Below, piece after piece: positions 1-7,836 of a DNA stretch of 48,509 nucleotides. The notes beneath the pieces are model-generated. The model worked only from the letters and a program-made list of their open reading frames with translations. It did not search any database and was not told the origin of the DNA. A program made the translations under genes and the position numbers. The stretch's first letter is position 1; each line of letters starts with the position of its first letter. This DNA is from CAZPQV01 sp964588705 (GTDB taxonomy: Bacteria > Bacteroidota > Bacteroidia > Flavobacteriales > Weeksellaceae), in assembly GCA_964588705.1 (NCBI GenBank), contig CAZPQV010000011.1:1-48509 (forward strand), read 5' to 3'.

Positions 1-267
1 GCCATTGCAAACGACGGAACTGTAGTTCAGGTAGGCATGGGAAAACTGGAAGCTACAATTAATACGAGAACGCTTATTCTGAAACGTGCGACACTGCGTG
101 GAAGTCAGGGCGGTGACGGACAGGATATTGCAATGTTTTACCGATTGATGGCAGAAGGCAAAATGGATGCTGATCTTACTGAAATTAAATTTGAAGAAGT
201 TGCCGAAGGTCTCGATAGACTAGCAAAAGGTGGTGTAAAAGGCCGATTGGTGGCAGTTCAGGAGTAA
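1..267 (+). CDS. MDR-family (zinc-type alcohol dehydrogenase-like) oxidoreductase, C-terminal end only
   Basis: The reading frame is open from base 1, so the gene starts outside the window and only its last 88 residues are visible. The fragment contains VVQVGMGK followed by ILKRATLRGSQGG and ends GVKGRLVAVQE. This is the usual end of medium-chain dehydrogenase/reductase proteins: the last strand of the nucleotide-binding domain, then the return to the catalytic domain. The family oxidises alcohols or reduces quinones and enoyl compounds with NAD(P)H. The substrate cannot be judged because the catalytic N-terminal part is missing. A strong hairpin terminator follows 24 bp after the stop. Family assignment is fairly secure; function is open. 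Confidence 0.75.
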   Translation, partial: AIANDGTVVQVGMGKLEATINTRTLILKRATLRGSQGGDGQDIAMFYRLMAEGKMDADLTEIKFEEVAEGLDRLAKGGVKGRLVAVQE

Positions 268-290
268 TTTCTCATGATTTGATTATTTAA

Positions 291-320
291 AAAGACCTCT
301 ATTTTGGAGGTCTTTATTTT
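291..320 (+). terminator. Rho-independent terminator of the MDR gene
   Basis: AAAGACCTC (291-299) pairs perfectly with GAGGTCTTT (307-315) across a 7-nt loop and is followed by a T-rich run. Confidence 0.85.
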
Positions 321-389
321 TGTTTTAAAACCAGTTAATTAGAATCAAAATAAAATTATTAATATTTTAATCATAATTACTTTTTTTAT

Positions 390-397
390 TATTTTTG
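390..397 (+). promoter_or_regulatory. -7 box of the histidine kinase gene
   Basis: TATTTTTG matches the Bacteroidota -7 consensus TAnnTTTG. It lies 17 nt before the ATG at 415, giving a short leader. No convincing TTTG is seen at the expected -33 distance. Confidence 0.5.
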
Positions 398-414
398 ATA
401 TCTTAAATTCTTAA

Positions 415-2286
415 ATGAAGAACTATCTGAAAGAAAAGGTAAATCCTGAATCATTGATAAGCCTTTTTTCACAGTCTCCGCTTGCATTATCAATGTTGGT
501 AGGCGAAAATTTTATTATTGAAGCCGCAAATCACCAAATGCTCGAACTTTGGGGAAAACCACATTCCATTATCGGTAAAACATTGATGGAAGCTCTTCCT
601 GAACTTGAAGGGCAGGAGTTTCCCGGTATTTTGAAGCAGGTTTACGAAACCGGAAAAGCTTTTCATGGCAGTAAAAAACTTTGCTTTTTACAAAGAGAAG
701 GCGTGCTGCAGAAATGTTATTTCGATTTCATTTATTCTCCAATGTATGATGAAGACGGCAAAATTACAGGTGTAAGCGTAGTTGCAACTGAAGTAACTAA
801 TCAGGTTGTTTCAGAAATTAAGCTTAAAGACAGCGAGTTGAGATTTAAGGATTTGATTCTAAATTCTGATGTTGCAACGGCAATTTACATTGGCGAAGAC
901 CTTATTATAGAACTTGCAAATGACAGAATGCTGGCAACTTGGGGAAAAGATAAATCCGTAATTGGGTTGCCTCTGGAGAAAGCTGTACCCGAATTGGAAG
1001 GTCAGCCATTCATTGAAATATTGAAAGATGTCTATCGAAAGGGCGAAACTTATTCTGCAACTGAAGACGAAGCAAAACTGATGCGCGACGGCGTTTTAGA
1101 ATCAAATTATTACACCTTTTCATACAAACCTATTCGAAATGCATTAGGAGAAATCTATGGAATTCTCAATATGGCTGTGGATGTTACAGATTTGGTTCAT
1201 TCCAAAAAGGAATTGCAGGAAAGTGCCGAAAAACTTAAATTATCTGAAGCCAAATACAAAAACCTGTCTGCTGTGATGCCTCAGATTGTGTGGACCACTG
1301 ATACTGAAGGTAATTTCACTTATTTTAATGACCGGATTTTCAAATATTTTGATATCTCAAAAGAGCATTTAGGAAAGTCAAGTTTCGTTTCATTCATTCA
1401 TCAGCAGGATCTTCGTAAAGTAGCCGATGTTTGGTTTGATGCAAAAGAAAATAAAAAAGGTTTTGAAGTTGAATACCGTGCAAAAAGGAAAGATTCTGAG
1501 GAATATGTATGGTTGCTTACAAGGGCAATTCCGGAGTTGGATGATGAAGGAAATATAAAACAGTGGATTGGAACAAGTGTAGATATTAATGAACTTAAAC
1601 TGCTTCAGAACCAAAAAGATACATTCTTGGGAATCGCCAGCCACGAACTGAAAACTCCGCTTACAAGTATTAAACTTTATGCACAGGTTTTAGAAAGAAC
1701 CCTTAAAAAATCCGGTGACGAAAAAGCAGCAGATTATGCCAAAAAAATGAATGACCAAGTTGACAAGCTTTCATCCTTAATTAAAGATTTGCTGGACGTT
1801 ACCAGAATTAACAGTGGAAAAATACAGCTCAACGAAGCCGAATTCAGTTTTAATGAGTTGGTAAATGAACTTACAGAAGAGCAACAGCTGACCTGTAAAC
1901 ACAAAATTATTAACCAATGTGATGATGTAGGTACGGTTTTTGCCGATAAGCATAGAGTAGGGCAAGTGATTACTAATTTCCTTACCAATGCAATAAAATA
2001 TTCACCCAATGCAGATTCTGTAATTGTGAATGCTAAAAACACAGGAGATTCAGTAGTGTTCAGCGTACAGGATTTCGGAATTGGATTGCCGGAAGATAAG
2101 ACTGAGAAAGTGTTTGAACAGTATTTCCGGGTAAGCGGTGACGAGCAGAGTACATTCTCCGGTTTAGGGCTTGGCTTATATATTGCCTCACAAATTATTG
2201 AGCGCTCTAACGGTAGAATTTGGGTTGAAAGTAAATTGGGCGAAGGTTCAACCTTCTATTTTTCACTGCCAAAAAGTGAAATTTAA
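415..2286 (+). CDS. PAS-domain sensor histidine kinase
   Basis: This 623-residue kinase has no signal peptide or membrane segment, so it looks cytosolic. Two closely related PAS modules come first (about residues 10-130 and 145-262; both contain a LWGK/TWGK and LPELEGQ/VPELEGQ pattern). A third PAS/PAC module follows (about 285-395). The dimerisation domain carries the phospho-accepting His410 in ASHELKTPL. The ATPase domain has the N box around Asn525, the G1 box D553-F-G-I-G and the G2 box from Gly583. All catalytic motifs are intact. The signal is unknown; PAS domains may bind a small ligand, haem or flavin. The response regulator starts 10 bp downstream and is its probable partner. The repeated first two PAS domains suggest an internal duplication. 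Confidence 0.93.
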   Translation: MKNYLKEKVNPESLISLFSQSPLALSMLVGENFIIEAANHQMLELWGKPHSIIGKTLMEALPELEGQEFPGILKQVYETGKAFHGSKKLCFLQREGVLQKCYFDFIYSPMYDEDGKITGVSVVATEVTNQVVSEIKLKDSELRFKDLILNSDVATAIYIGEDLIIELANDRMLATWGKDKSVIGLPLEKAVPELEGQPFIEILKDVYRKGETYSATEDEAKLMRDGVLESNYYTFSYKPIRNALGEIYGILNMAVDVTDLVHSKKELQESAEKLKLSEAKYKNLSAVMPQIVWTTDTEGNFTYFNDRIFKYFDISKEHLGKSSFVSFIHQQDLRKVADVWFDAKENKKGFEVEYRAKRKDSEEYVWLLTRAIPELDDEGNIKQWIGTSVDINELKLLQNQKDTFLGIASHELKTPLTSIKLYAQVLERTLKKSGDEKAADYAKKMNDQVDKLSSLIKDLLDVTRINSGKIQLNEAEFSFNELVNELTEEQQLTCKHKIINQCDDVGTVFADKHRVGQVITNFLTNAIKYSPNADSVIVNAKNTGDSVVFSVQDFGIGLPEDKTEKVFEQYFRVSGDEQSTFSGLGLGLYIASQIIERSNGRIWVESKLGEGSTFYFSLPKSEI

Positions 2287-2296
2287 ATATTAAAAA

Positions 2297-2662
2297 ATGA
2301 AATTAAAGAAAATATTAATTGTTGATGATGATGTGGCGATCTTAGATTCGTTGGGCTTATTGCTTGATTTTGAAGGATTTGATGTTAAAGCATTTGAGCG
2401 GGGTTCAGAAATATTCAACTGTATTGAAGATTCCTGTAAGCCCGATATCATCTTGCTCGATATGTGGCTTTCGGAAGAGGATGGGAGAGATATTTGTAAA
2501 AAACTGAAAAGCGACGATAAAACCAAAAATATTCCGGTAATCATCATGTCAGCAAGTCGTGGACTTGAAAATACCGCAATAGAATCGGGAGCGAATGCAT
2601 TTATACCAAAACCGTTTGAAATCGATGATGTTCTCAGCAAATTGAATCAGCTCACAGCATAA
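2297..2662 (+). CDS. Single-domain (CheY-like) response regulator
   Basis: A 121-residue stand-alone receiver domain with no output domain. The acidic pocket is Asp10-12, the phospho-acceptor is Asp55 in ILLDMW, the switch residue is Ser85 in IMSAS, and the conserved lysine is Lys105 in IPKPF. It starts 10 bp after the histidine kinase and shares its transcript, so phosphotransfer from that kinase is the natural inference. With no DNA-binding domain it must act by protein-protein contact or as an intermediate in a phosphorelay. A terminator follows directly. Confidence 0.93.
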   Translation: MKLKKILIVDDDVAILDSLGLLLDFEGFDVKAFERGSEIFNCIEDSCKPDIILLDMWLSEEDGRDICKKLKSDDKTKNIPVIIMSASRGLENTAIESGANAFIPKPFEIDDVLSKLNQLTA

Positions 2663-2685
2663 AAAATATATTTTAAAATAATTTC

Positions 2686-2710
2686 AGACCATTTTTAATG
2701 GTCTTTTTTA
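2686..2710 (+). terminator. Terminator of the kinase/receiver operon
   Basis: AGACCAT (2686-2692) pairs with ATGGTCT (2698-2704), followed by a run of T. Confidence 0.8.
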
Positions 2711-2720
2711 GTTAATTATC

Positions 2721-2757
2721 ATTGCTGAATGACTTGTTTTTCAGCAATATTTTTATT
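2721..2757 (+). terminator. Second terminator-like hairpin
   Basis: ATTGCTGAA (2721-2729) pairs perfectly with TTCAGCAAT (2740-2748) over a 10-nt loop, followed by ATTTTTATT. It could be a backup terminator or a leader hairpin of the next gene. The U tract is interrupted, so termination strength is uncertain. Confidence 0.5.
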
Positions 2758-2795
2758 ATATTATAAAACGTCAAATCGCCAAATCTCTTTACATT

Positions 2796-3155
2796 ATGAT
2801 CGAAAAATTAAATAATCTGCCGGGAAGCGTTTTGGGATTTAGCATCAACAAAATGACTAAAAAGGATTTCTTAAAACGCATCATACCCGAAGTATCACAG
2901 GAAATAAAAAAAAATCCTGAAATTGATTTTCTTTATATTTTGGAACAGGAACCTGCCGAATGTTTCGGAATTTGGTTTGAAGATGCCATCCGAAAAGTTC
3001 AAAATATCGGCAAATGGAATAAAACGGCTTTCATCACCGATTCTGAAAAGCTCGATAAGCACGTTGATAATTTTCAGAACTTTATGAAAGGAGATTACCG
3101 GATTTTTAAAAAAAATGAGAAGAGTGATGCCATAAAATGGCTAAGTAAAAACTGA
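2796..3155 (+). CDS. SpoIIAA-like (STAS/SEC14-type) protein
   Basis: A 119-residue cytosolic protein. It opens with a leucine-rich strand and LPGSVLGFSI, continues with a helix, then DFLYILE and WNKTAFITDS, and ends with the RIF...AIKWL segment. This order matches the SpoIIAA-like family of alpha/beta proteins, often found in environmental bacteria without spore formation. No catalytic residues are known for the family. The gene stands alone between two terminators. Fold assignment is from family pattern; the role is unknown, and a link to the kinase upstream is only positional. Confidence 0.7.
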   Translation: MIEKLNNLPGSVLGFSINKMTKKDFLKRIIPEVSQEIKKNPEIDFLYILEQEPAECFGIWFEDAIRKVQNIGKWNKTAFITDSEKLDKHVDNFQNFMKGDYRIFKKNEKSDAIKWLSKN

Positions 3156-3179
3156 AATATTTTGATTTTGAAATAATTG

Positions 3180-3210
3180 CCGGGCAAATTTTGCCCGGAA
3201 TTCTTTTTAT
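3180..3210 (+). terminator. Terminator after the SpoIIAA-like gene
   Basis: CCGGGCAAA (3180-3188) with TTTGCCCGG (3190-3198) forms a perfect GC-rich stem, followed by TTCTTTTTAT. Confidence 0.88.
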
Positions 3211-3226
3211 TAACTTTACATCCGTT

Positions 3227-3257
3227 TTTGAATTCTCTTTTCAAAACCATACTTTTG
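3227..3257 (+). promoter_or_regulatory. Promoter of uvrD/pcrA
   Basis: TTTG (3227-3230), 19-bp spacer, then TACTTTTG (3250-3257). Both elements match the Bacteroidota sigma-70-type consensus. The leader before the ATG is about 20 nt. Confidence 0.75.
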
Positions 3258-3281
3258 TAATTCTTAATTTCTCACACCAAA

Positions 3282-5612
3282 ATGGATTATCTGAAAGGAC
3301 TCAATGAAGCACAACACGAAGCCGTAATCACTACCGAAGGACCACTTATGGTGCTTGCAGGCGCAGGTTCTGGCAAAACGCGTGTGCTTACGATGAGAAT
3401 TGCCCATCTTATTACAAAAGGTGTAAGTCCGTTCAATATTCTGGCTTTAACTTTTACAAATAAAGCTGCCCGTGAGATGAAGGAACGTATCGCAAAAGTG
3501 GTTGGGGAAAGCGATGCAAAAAGTCTGTGGATGGGAACATTTCACTCGGTTTTTGCCAGAATTTTGAGAAGTGAAGGGCATTATCTCGGATTTCCTTCCA
3601 ATTTCACCATTTACGATACTCAGGATGCACTGAATGTGATGAAAAAAGTGCTGAAAGAACTCAACATCGATGCGGATTTATACAAACCGAAGAAAGTGAT
3701 GTCGAGAATTTCGGCGTATAAAAATAATCTTATTACCGTAAGAGCTTACCGAAATAATCCCGAACTGATAGAAGCCGACGAACGCGCCAATATGAAACTG
3801 CTCGGCGATATTTATGCAAAGTATGTCGATGTTTGTTTCCGGAACGGAGCAATGGATTTTGATGATTTATTGTTGAGAACCAACGAATTGCTTACGAGAT
3901 TCCCGGAAGTTCTTGCAAAATATCAAGACCGTTTCCGGTATATTTTGGTGGATGAGTATCAGGATACCAACCATTCGCAGTATCTCATTGTGAAGGCGTT
4001 GGCTTCAAAATTTGAAAACATTTGTGTAGTGGGCGATGATGCGCAGTCGATTTACTCCTTCCGTGGTGCGAATATTTACAATATTTTGAATTTCAAAAAA
4101 GATTATCCCGATGCTGTGACGGTTTCGCTGGAGCAGAATTATCGATCCACACAAAACATAGTGGATGCTGCCAACGATGTGATTTCCAAAAACGTGCAGC
4201 AGTTCAAGAAAAATGTTTTCAGTGATAACGAAATCGGGGAGAAAATAAAAGTGTACCGCGCACTTTCTGATGCGGATGAAGCCGGTTTTGTGGCAGCAAA
4301 CATTTGGGAACAGCACAATTCCCAACAAAGAAAATTCAGTGATTTTGCGATTCTGTACCGTACCAATGCGCAAACCCGTGCTTTTGAAGATGCTTTAAGA
4401 AAAAAGAATATTCCGTACCGTGTGTATGGCGGTTTGTCTTTCTATCAAAGGAAAGAGGTGAAAGATTTGCTGGCTTATCTTCGTCTTTTAGTGAACGAAA
4501 ACGATAACGAAGCCTTCACGAGAATCATCAATTACCCTACCAGAGGAATTGGAGAAACGACTCAGAATAAACTGATTGTTTTTGCTGACAGTCAGAATGT
4601 TTCACTTTCTGCGGTGCTCGATAATCTCGGATTTTATTCTCAGCAATTGGGATTAAACAACGGAATTCTGACCAAACTAGCCGACTTTTGGTCGATGATT
4701 AAAGCATTTCAGGTTCTACTGAAAACTGAAGATGTTTATACCGTCGCCATGGAAGTTGCCAAACGCAGCGGACTCATCAAATTTCTGAAGGACGACCAAA
4801 CTCCTGAAGGAATTTCACGTGTAGAAAACGTTCAGGAACTTTTAAACTCCATGCAGGGCTTCATCGATGAGCAAAAACAGTTGGAAGACGGAGATCCAAG
4901 TTTGAGTAATTTCCTTGGAAATATTGCCCTTTCCACCGATCAGGATAATAATAAAGACGACGATAAAGACAAAGTGTCGCTGATGACCATTCACCTTTCC
5001 AAAGGTTTGGAATTTCCGGTGGTACATTTGGTTGGGCTCGAAGAAAATTTATTCCCAAGTTTCATGAGTTCATCCACAAGAGAAGAGTTGGAAGAAGAGC
5101 GCCGTTTGTTTTATGTTGCTTTAACCAGAGCAGAAAAACAGGCGTTTTTCACTTACGCCGTGTCCCGTTTTCAATGGGGGAAAATCACCGATGCGGAACC
5201 ATCAAGATTCTTAAGTGAAGTCAACAGCGAGTATATTGAGTTTATCAATCCGGCAACAGAAAGCCGTTTTGTAAATCATTCCGGTTTGAGATCCAATATT
5301 TTTGATGATACACCAAGTGAACCGAGATTTTACAAAAAAGTTGAGCCGAAGAAAAAACTCGAACGCAGCGAATCTTTAAAACCGGTCTCCAAAAATCTGA
5401 AACCGGTAGCCACAGCAAGAATTATCAATCCGAGCGGACAAAGTTCAGAAGATATTGAAGTTGGTGATAAGGTGCGCCACGACCGTTTTGGAGTTGGCGA
5501 AGTGACTTTCCTCGACGGAACGGATCCTCAGAATATTAAAGCCAAAGTGGTTTTCCAGAATGAAGGTGAAAAGAATTTGATTCTGAAGTTTGCAAAACTG
5601 ACGAAATTGTAA
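3282..5612 (+). CDS. uvrD: ATP-dependent 3'-5' DNA helicase, UvrD/PcrA type
   Basis: A 776-residue superfamily 1 helicase that unwinds DNA during nucleotide excision repair, mismatch repair and replication-fork rescue. It shows the Q-motif region LNEAQHEAV, Walker A AGAGSGKT with Lys32, the motif GTFHSV, Walker B DEYQD with Asp224 and Glu225, motif VVGDDAQSIYSFRGA, and RRLFYVALTRAE near residue 605. A linker follows, then a C-terminal VGDKVRHDRFGVGEV segment, the Tudor-like tail typical of PcrA/UvrD that contacts RNA polymerase. Length is normal for the family. It has its own promoter and no co-directional partner downstream. PcrA and UvrD names are interchangeable here. Confidence 0.95.
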   Translation: MDYLKGLNEAQHEAVITTEGPLMVLAGAGSGKTRVLTMRIAHLITKGVSPFNILALTFTNKAAREMKERIAKVVGESDAKSLWMGTFHSVFARILRSEGHYLGFPSNFTIYDTQDALNVMKKVLKELNIDADLYKPKKVMSRISAYKNNLITVRAYRNNPELIEADERANMKLLGDIYAKYVDVCFRNGAMDFDDLLLRTNELLTRFPEVLAKYQDRFRYILVDEYQDTNHSQYLIVKALASKFENICVVGDDAQSIYSFRGANIYNILNFKKDYPDAVTVSLEQNYRSTQNIVDAANDVISKNVQQFKKNVFSDNEIGEKIKVYRALSDADEAGFVAANIWEQHNSQQRKFSDFAILYRTNAQTRAFEDALRKKNIPYRVYGGLSFYQRKEVKDLLAYLRLLVNENDNEAFTRIINYPTRGIGETTQNKLIVFADSQNVSLSAVLDNLGFYSQQLGLNNGILTKLADFWSMIKAFQVLLKTEDVYTVAMEVAKRSGLIKFLKDDQTPEGISRVENVQELLNSMQGFIDEQKQLEDGDPSLSNFLGNIALSTDQDNNKDDDKDKVSLMTIHLSKGLEFPVVHLVGLEENLFPSFMSSSTREELEEERRLFYVALTRAEKQAFFTYAVSRFQWGKITDAEPSRFLSEVNSEYIEFINPATESRFVNHSGLRSNIFDDTPSEPRFYKKVEPKKKLERSESLKPVSKNLKPVATARIINPSGQSSEDIEVGDKVRHDRFGVGEVTFLDGTDPQNIKAKVVFQNEGEKNLILKFAKLTKL

Positions 5613-5621
5613 CAAAAATTA

Positions 5622-5650
5622 TCTCCCGCAGATTTCACAGATTTTTTTAT
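5622..5650. repeat. Short degenerate CAGATT repeats
   Basis: The convergent gap between uvrD and the Mrr-like gene contains GCAGATTTCACAGATTTT. A relative (CACAGATTCCACAGATTC) lies at 40368-40385. I recall this kind of CAGATT-based intergenic repeat as common in Bacteroidota; it is not a recognisable terminator. Confidence 0.45.
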
Positions 5651-5675
5651 GTCGTCACGCTGTGATATAAGAGAA

Positions 5676-6554
5676 CTATTGCTCAAAGAAAAAATCTTCA
5701 TCTAATGTCTTGACTTCATAAACAGATTTTGTTTGAATGCCAACATTGAATTCATACATTAAATCAGCAAGTTTATTACCATTAATAAGAATGATTTTAT
5801 GATGTGCATTTTTTGCTTTTTCCACAGCACCTGCATCAAATTGAGAGGTTGTTACAAAAACTCCTTTGTTCGTGTCTCCACTCATAGCTCCAATGAAATT
5901 TCTAATATCTTTCTCTCTAACTTTATTTTCTGTGAATCTTTTTGCCTGAATGTAGATTTTGTCTAGTCCCAATTTGTCTTCATTAATAATACCGTCAATT
6001 CCTCCATCCGAAGATTTTGAAGTTTCTATAAACTCTCCATAACCCATCCTTTTCAACAGTATTAAAATTACTTTTTCAAAATAATATGGATCAATAGCCT
6101 TCAGTTTTTCCAAAAGATCATTTTTTATTTCTTTTTCAATTTGGGTAAAACCTTCATCTATTAAATCTTGTGGTGAAGCGTTATCAATTTTTTCAATTTG
6201 GGACAACTCTTTCTTTGTTTTTTCGTCCGTATAAAAATCGTTTTCTGTATTTGAAGTAACAGTTTTTAGATCAAGTTTAGAATTTTGATTTTTTCCTTTT
6301 TCAGTGATTTGAACGAACCCTCGTTCAGGATAAAAAATATAACCACCCTTTTTCAAATAAGATTTTCCCCAAGCAATTCTGTTGTTAATAAGAATTTCTC
6401 CTGATTTTGTTTTTTCATTTAATAGGCTCTCTGGCAGATTGGAGTAATATTTTTCGATGACTAAATTTTGCATCTCACGGCTATGAATCTTTTCTCCGTT
6501 TTTCAGTATGTCTAAAATTGGATTGAAGGTTTCATGAAATTTTGGTATTTCCAT
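5676..6554 (-). CDS. Mrr-family restriction endonuclease
   Basis: A 292-residue protein starting at the ATG at 6554, 10 bp after the stop of the DUF3037 gene; a longer frame would overlap that gene. The N-terminal ~85 residues match the Mrr winged-helix domain (FHETFNPILDIL...GYIFYPERGFVQIT). After a charged linker comes the PD-(D/E)xK catalytic domain, with Glu160, Asp187 in SSDGGIDG, and Gln203-Ala-Lys205 in YIQAKRF, so the nuclease site is complete. The family cuts modified DNA, classically methylated DNA in E. coli. It lies last in a minus-strand cluster with DUF3037 and a HipA-like kinase, suggesting co-expression. No methyltransferase is nearby, consistent with a type IV, modification-dependent enzyme (inference). 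Confidence 0.88.
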   Translation of the reverse strand: MEIPKFHETFNPILDILKNGEKIHSREMQNLVIEKYYSNLPESLLNEKTKSGEILINNRIAWGKSYLKKGGYIFYPERGFVQITEKGKNQNSKLDLKTVTSNTENDFYTDEKTKKELSQIEKIDNASPQDLIDEGFTQIEKEIKNDLLEKLKAIDPYYFEKVILILLKRMGYGEFIETSKSSDGGIDGIINEDKLGLDKIYIQAKRFTENKVREKDIRNFIGAMSGDTNKGVFVTTSQFDAGAVEKAKNAHHKIILINGNKLADLMYEFNVGIQTKSVYEVKTLDEDFFFEQ

Positions 6555-6564
6555 AATCAATAGT

Positions 6565-6948
6565 TTATTTAACAAGCTCCTCAAACAACCTCTCAAATGT
6601 TGCATCCAAATCCTTTGTTTTTCCGGGATGCGGTCTCGAAGTCTGCACCACAGAACTTCTCACAGCGGTTAACCAACGGAAACGTTCAGGAATATCAAGT
6701 TGAGCAATTGGTCCGCCGTCTTTTTCACCATTAGCGATTTTCTTGAAATTTTCCAGACTTTCTGCTACTTCATCGTATTCCAGTTTGCTGTGCATCAGTT
6801 GGAATTTATCTTTACAGATATGAAACTCCACACGTATGTATTTTTCTTTTTTCTTAAACAATACCAGTCCGATGTTGAAAAACTCTTCTCTTTCAACCTT
6901 CGGTACCAAACGGATGACAGCGTATTCGTACAGTTTATCCTCTTGCAT
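6565..6948 (-). CDS. DUF3037 domain-containing protein
   Basis: A 127-residue protein recognised as DUF3037 by its start: YEYAVIRLVPKVEREEFFNIG, continuing VLFKKKEKYIRVEF. It overlaps the HipA-like gene upstream by 14 bp and ends 10 bp before the Mrr-like gene, so the three are translationally close and almost certainly co-transcribed. DUF3037 proteins are commonly encoded directly after a HipA-like kinase, and a physical partnership is a reasonable inference. No catalytic residues are known. No membrane segment or signal peptide is visible. Confidence 0.85.
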   Translation of the reverse strand: MQEDKLYEYAVIRLVPKVEREEFFNIGLVLFKKKEKYIRVEFHICKDKFQLMHSKLEYDEVAESLENFKKIANGEKDGGPIAQLDIPERFRWLTAVRSSVVQTSRPHPGKTKDLDATFERLFEELVK

Positions 6949-7717
6949 TTTTTGCTTCGTTTAAAAAGATTTCAGAATGTTCCAGCCTTGTTTTCAGGAA
7001 ATTAAAATACACTTCCCGGATTTCATCCGGCGTTTCTTCGGTGTCGTTCCATTGCAGCCAATCCAAAGGAATCAGATTCACAATATCACGGAAAGTTTCG
7101 TCGTTCAAAACAGATTTTGCAAATGTATCTGCTTCGTCCAACATACTTGCCTGTGGAAGTAGAACGTGGTCTTTCACATATTTAAAAGGTGTTTTTGCAG
7201 CCGCATCAAAATTTTGCCACGAATGGTGAAAATAGAACGATGCACCATTATCAATCACCCAAAGTTCACGGTGCCACATCAGAAGATTGGTGTTTTTGAA
7301 AGTCCGGTCGATATTGGTGATAAACGCATCCAGCCAAACAATTTTCGAGGCCAGAAGCGGATCGATTTTCACACTGGGTTCATAAGCCAAAGCTCCTGAA
7401 AGATAGTGTAGCCCGAGATTTAAACCTTCGGAAAATTTCAACAAATCCTGAATTTCTTCATCACCTTCAGTTCTTCCAAAATCTACATCAAGATTAATAA
7501 AAACCAGTTCCGGAATTTTCAGTCCAAGAATCTGTGCGATTTTCCCACCCAATAATTCAGAAATCAGCATTTTCACGCCATGTCCGGCACCCCGAAATTT
7601 CACTACATATTTAAAATCATCGTCGGCTTCTGCCAATGCCGGCAAACTTCCGCCCTCACGAAGCGGCAGAATGTAACGCATTACGGTGACGGTGCGGAGT
7701 GATATGTCTTTCACCAT
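6935..7717 (-). CDS. HipA-like (HipA_2) kinase family protein
   Basis: A 260-residue protein resembling the short HipA-like kinases rather than full HipA toxin. Kinase elements are present: Lys40 in YVVKFRG (nucleotide-binding lysine), Glu54 in ISELLGG, Asp137 and Asn142/Asn144 in TNIDRTFKNTN (catalytic loop), and Asp156 in VIDNGASF (metal-binding, DFG-like). No HipB-type antitoxin is adjacent; DUF3037 takes the partner position with a 14-bp overlap. Its -7 box lies only 4 nt before the ATG, predicting a leaderless mRNA. Targets are unknown: a translation-factor kinase, as for HipA, or a defence role with the Mrr-like nuclease are both inferences. Confidence 0.82.
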   Translation of the reverse strand: MVKDISLRTVTVMRYILPLREGGSLPALAEADDDFKYVVKFRGAGHGVKMLISELLGGKIAQILGLKIPELVFINLDVDFGRTEGDEEIQDLLKFSEGLNLGLHYLSGALAYEPSVKIDPLLASKIVWLDAFITNIDRTFKNTNLLMWHRELWVIDNGASFYFHHSWQNFDAAAKTPFKYVKDHVLLPQASMLDEADTFAKSVLNDETFRDIVNLIPLDWLQWNDTEETPDEIREVYFNFLKTRLEHSEIFLNEAKNARG

Positions 7718-7721
7718 AGTT

Positions 7722-7729
7722 CAAAAATA
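7722..7729 (-). promoter_or_regulatory. -7 box of the HipA-like cluster
   Basis: On the minus strand TATTTTTG, four bases before the ATG at 7717. Transcription would begin at or inside the start codon. Confidence 0.6.
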
Positions 7730-7787
7730 CGGAAAAGTTAGAACACGTAGCCTGAACAACAAAGTTTTATTAGTGGGTATGAAATTT

Positions 7788-7818
7788 CTTCAGACTTCGG
7801 ACTTCGGACTTCCGGCTT
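7788..7818. repeat. Short tandem GACTTCG repeats
   Basis: CAGACTTCGGACTTCGGACTTCCGG is a degenerate 7-8 bp tandem in the divergent region between the HipA-like gene and polA, directly upstream of the polA promoter. Confidence 0.55.
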
Positions 7819-7823
7819 TTCAG

Positions 7824-7831
7824 TATATTTG
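7824..7831 (+). promoter_or_regulatory. -7 box of polA
   Basis: TATATTTG matches TAnnTTTG and ends 5 nt before the ATG, again implying a leaderless or nearly leaderless mRNA. No TTTG is found at the -33 distance. Confidence 0.55.
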
Positions 7832-7836
7832 TCTTT

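Noticed and set aside
6555..6605. Longer start for the Mrr-like gene
   Set aside because: It would overlap the DUF3037 gene by 41 bp; the ATG at 6554 has a normal 10-bp gap and matches the Mrr N-domain.
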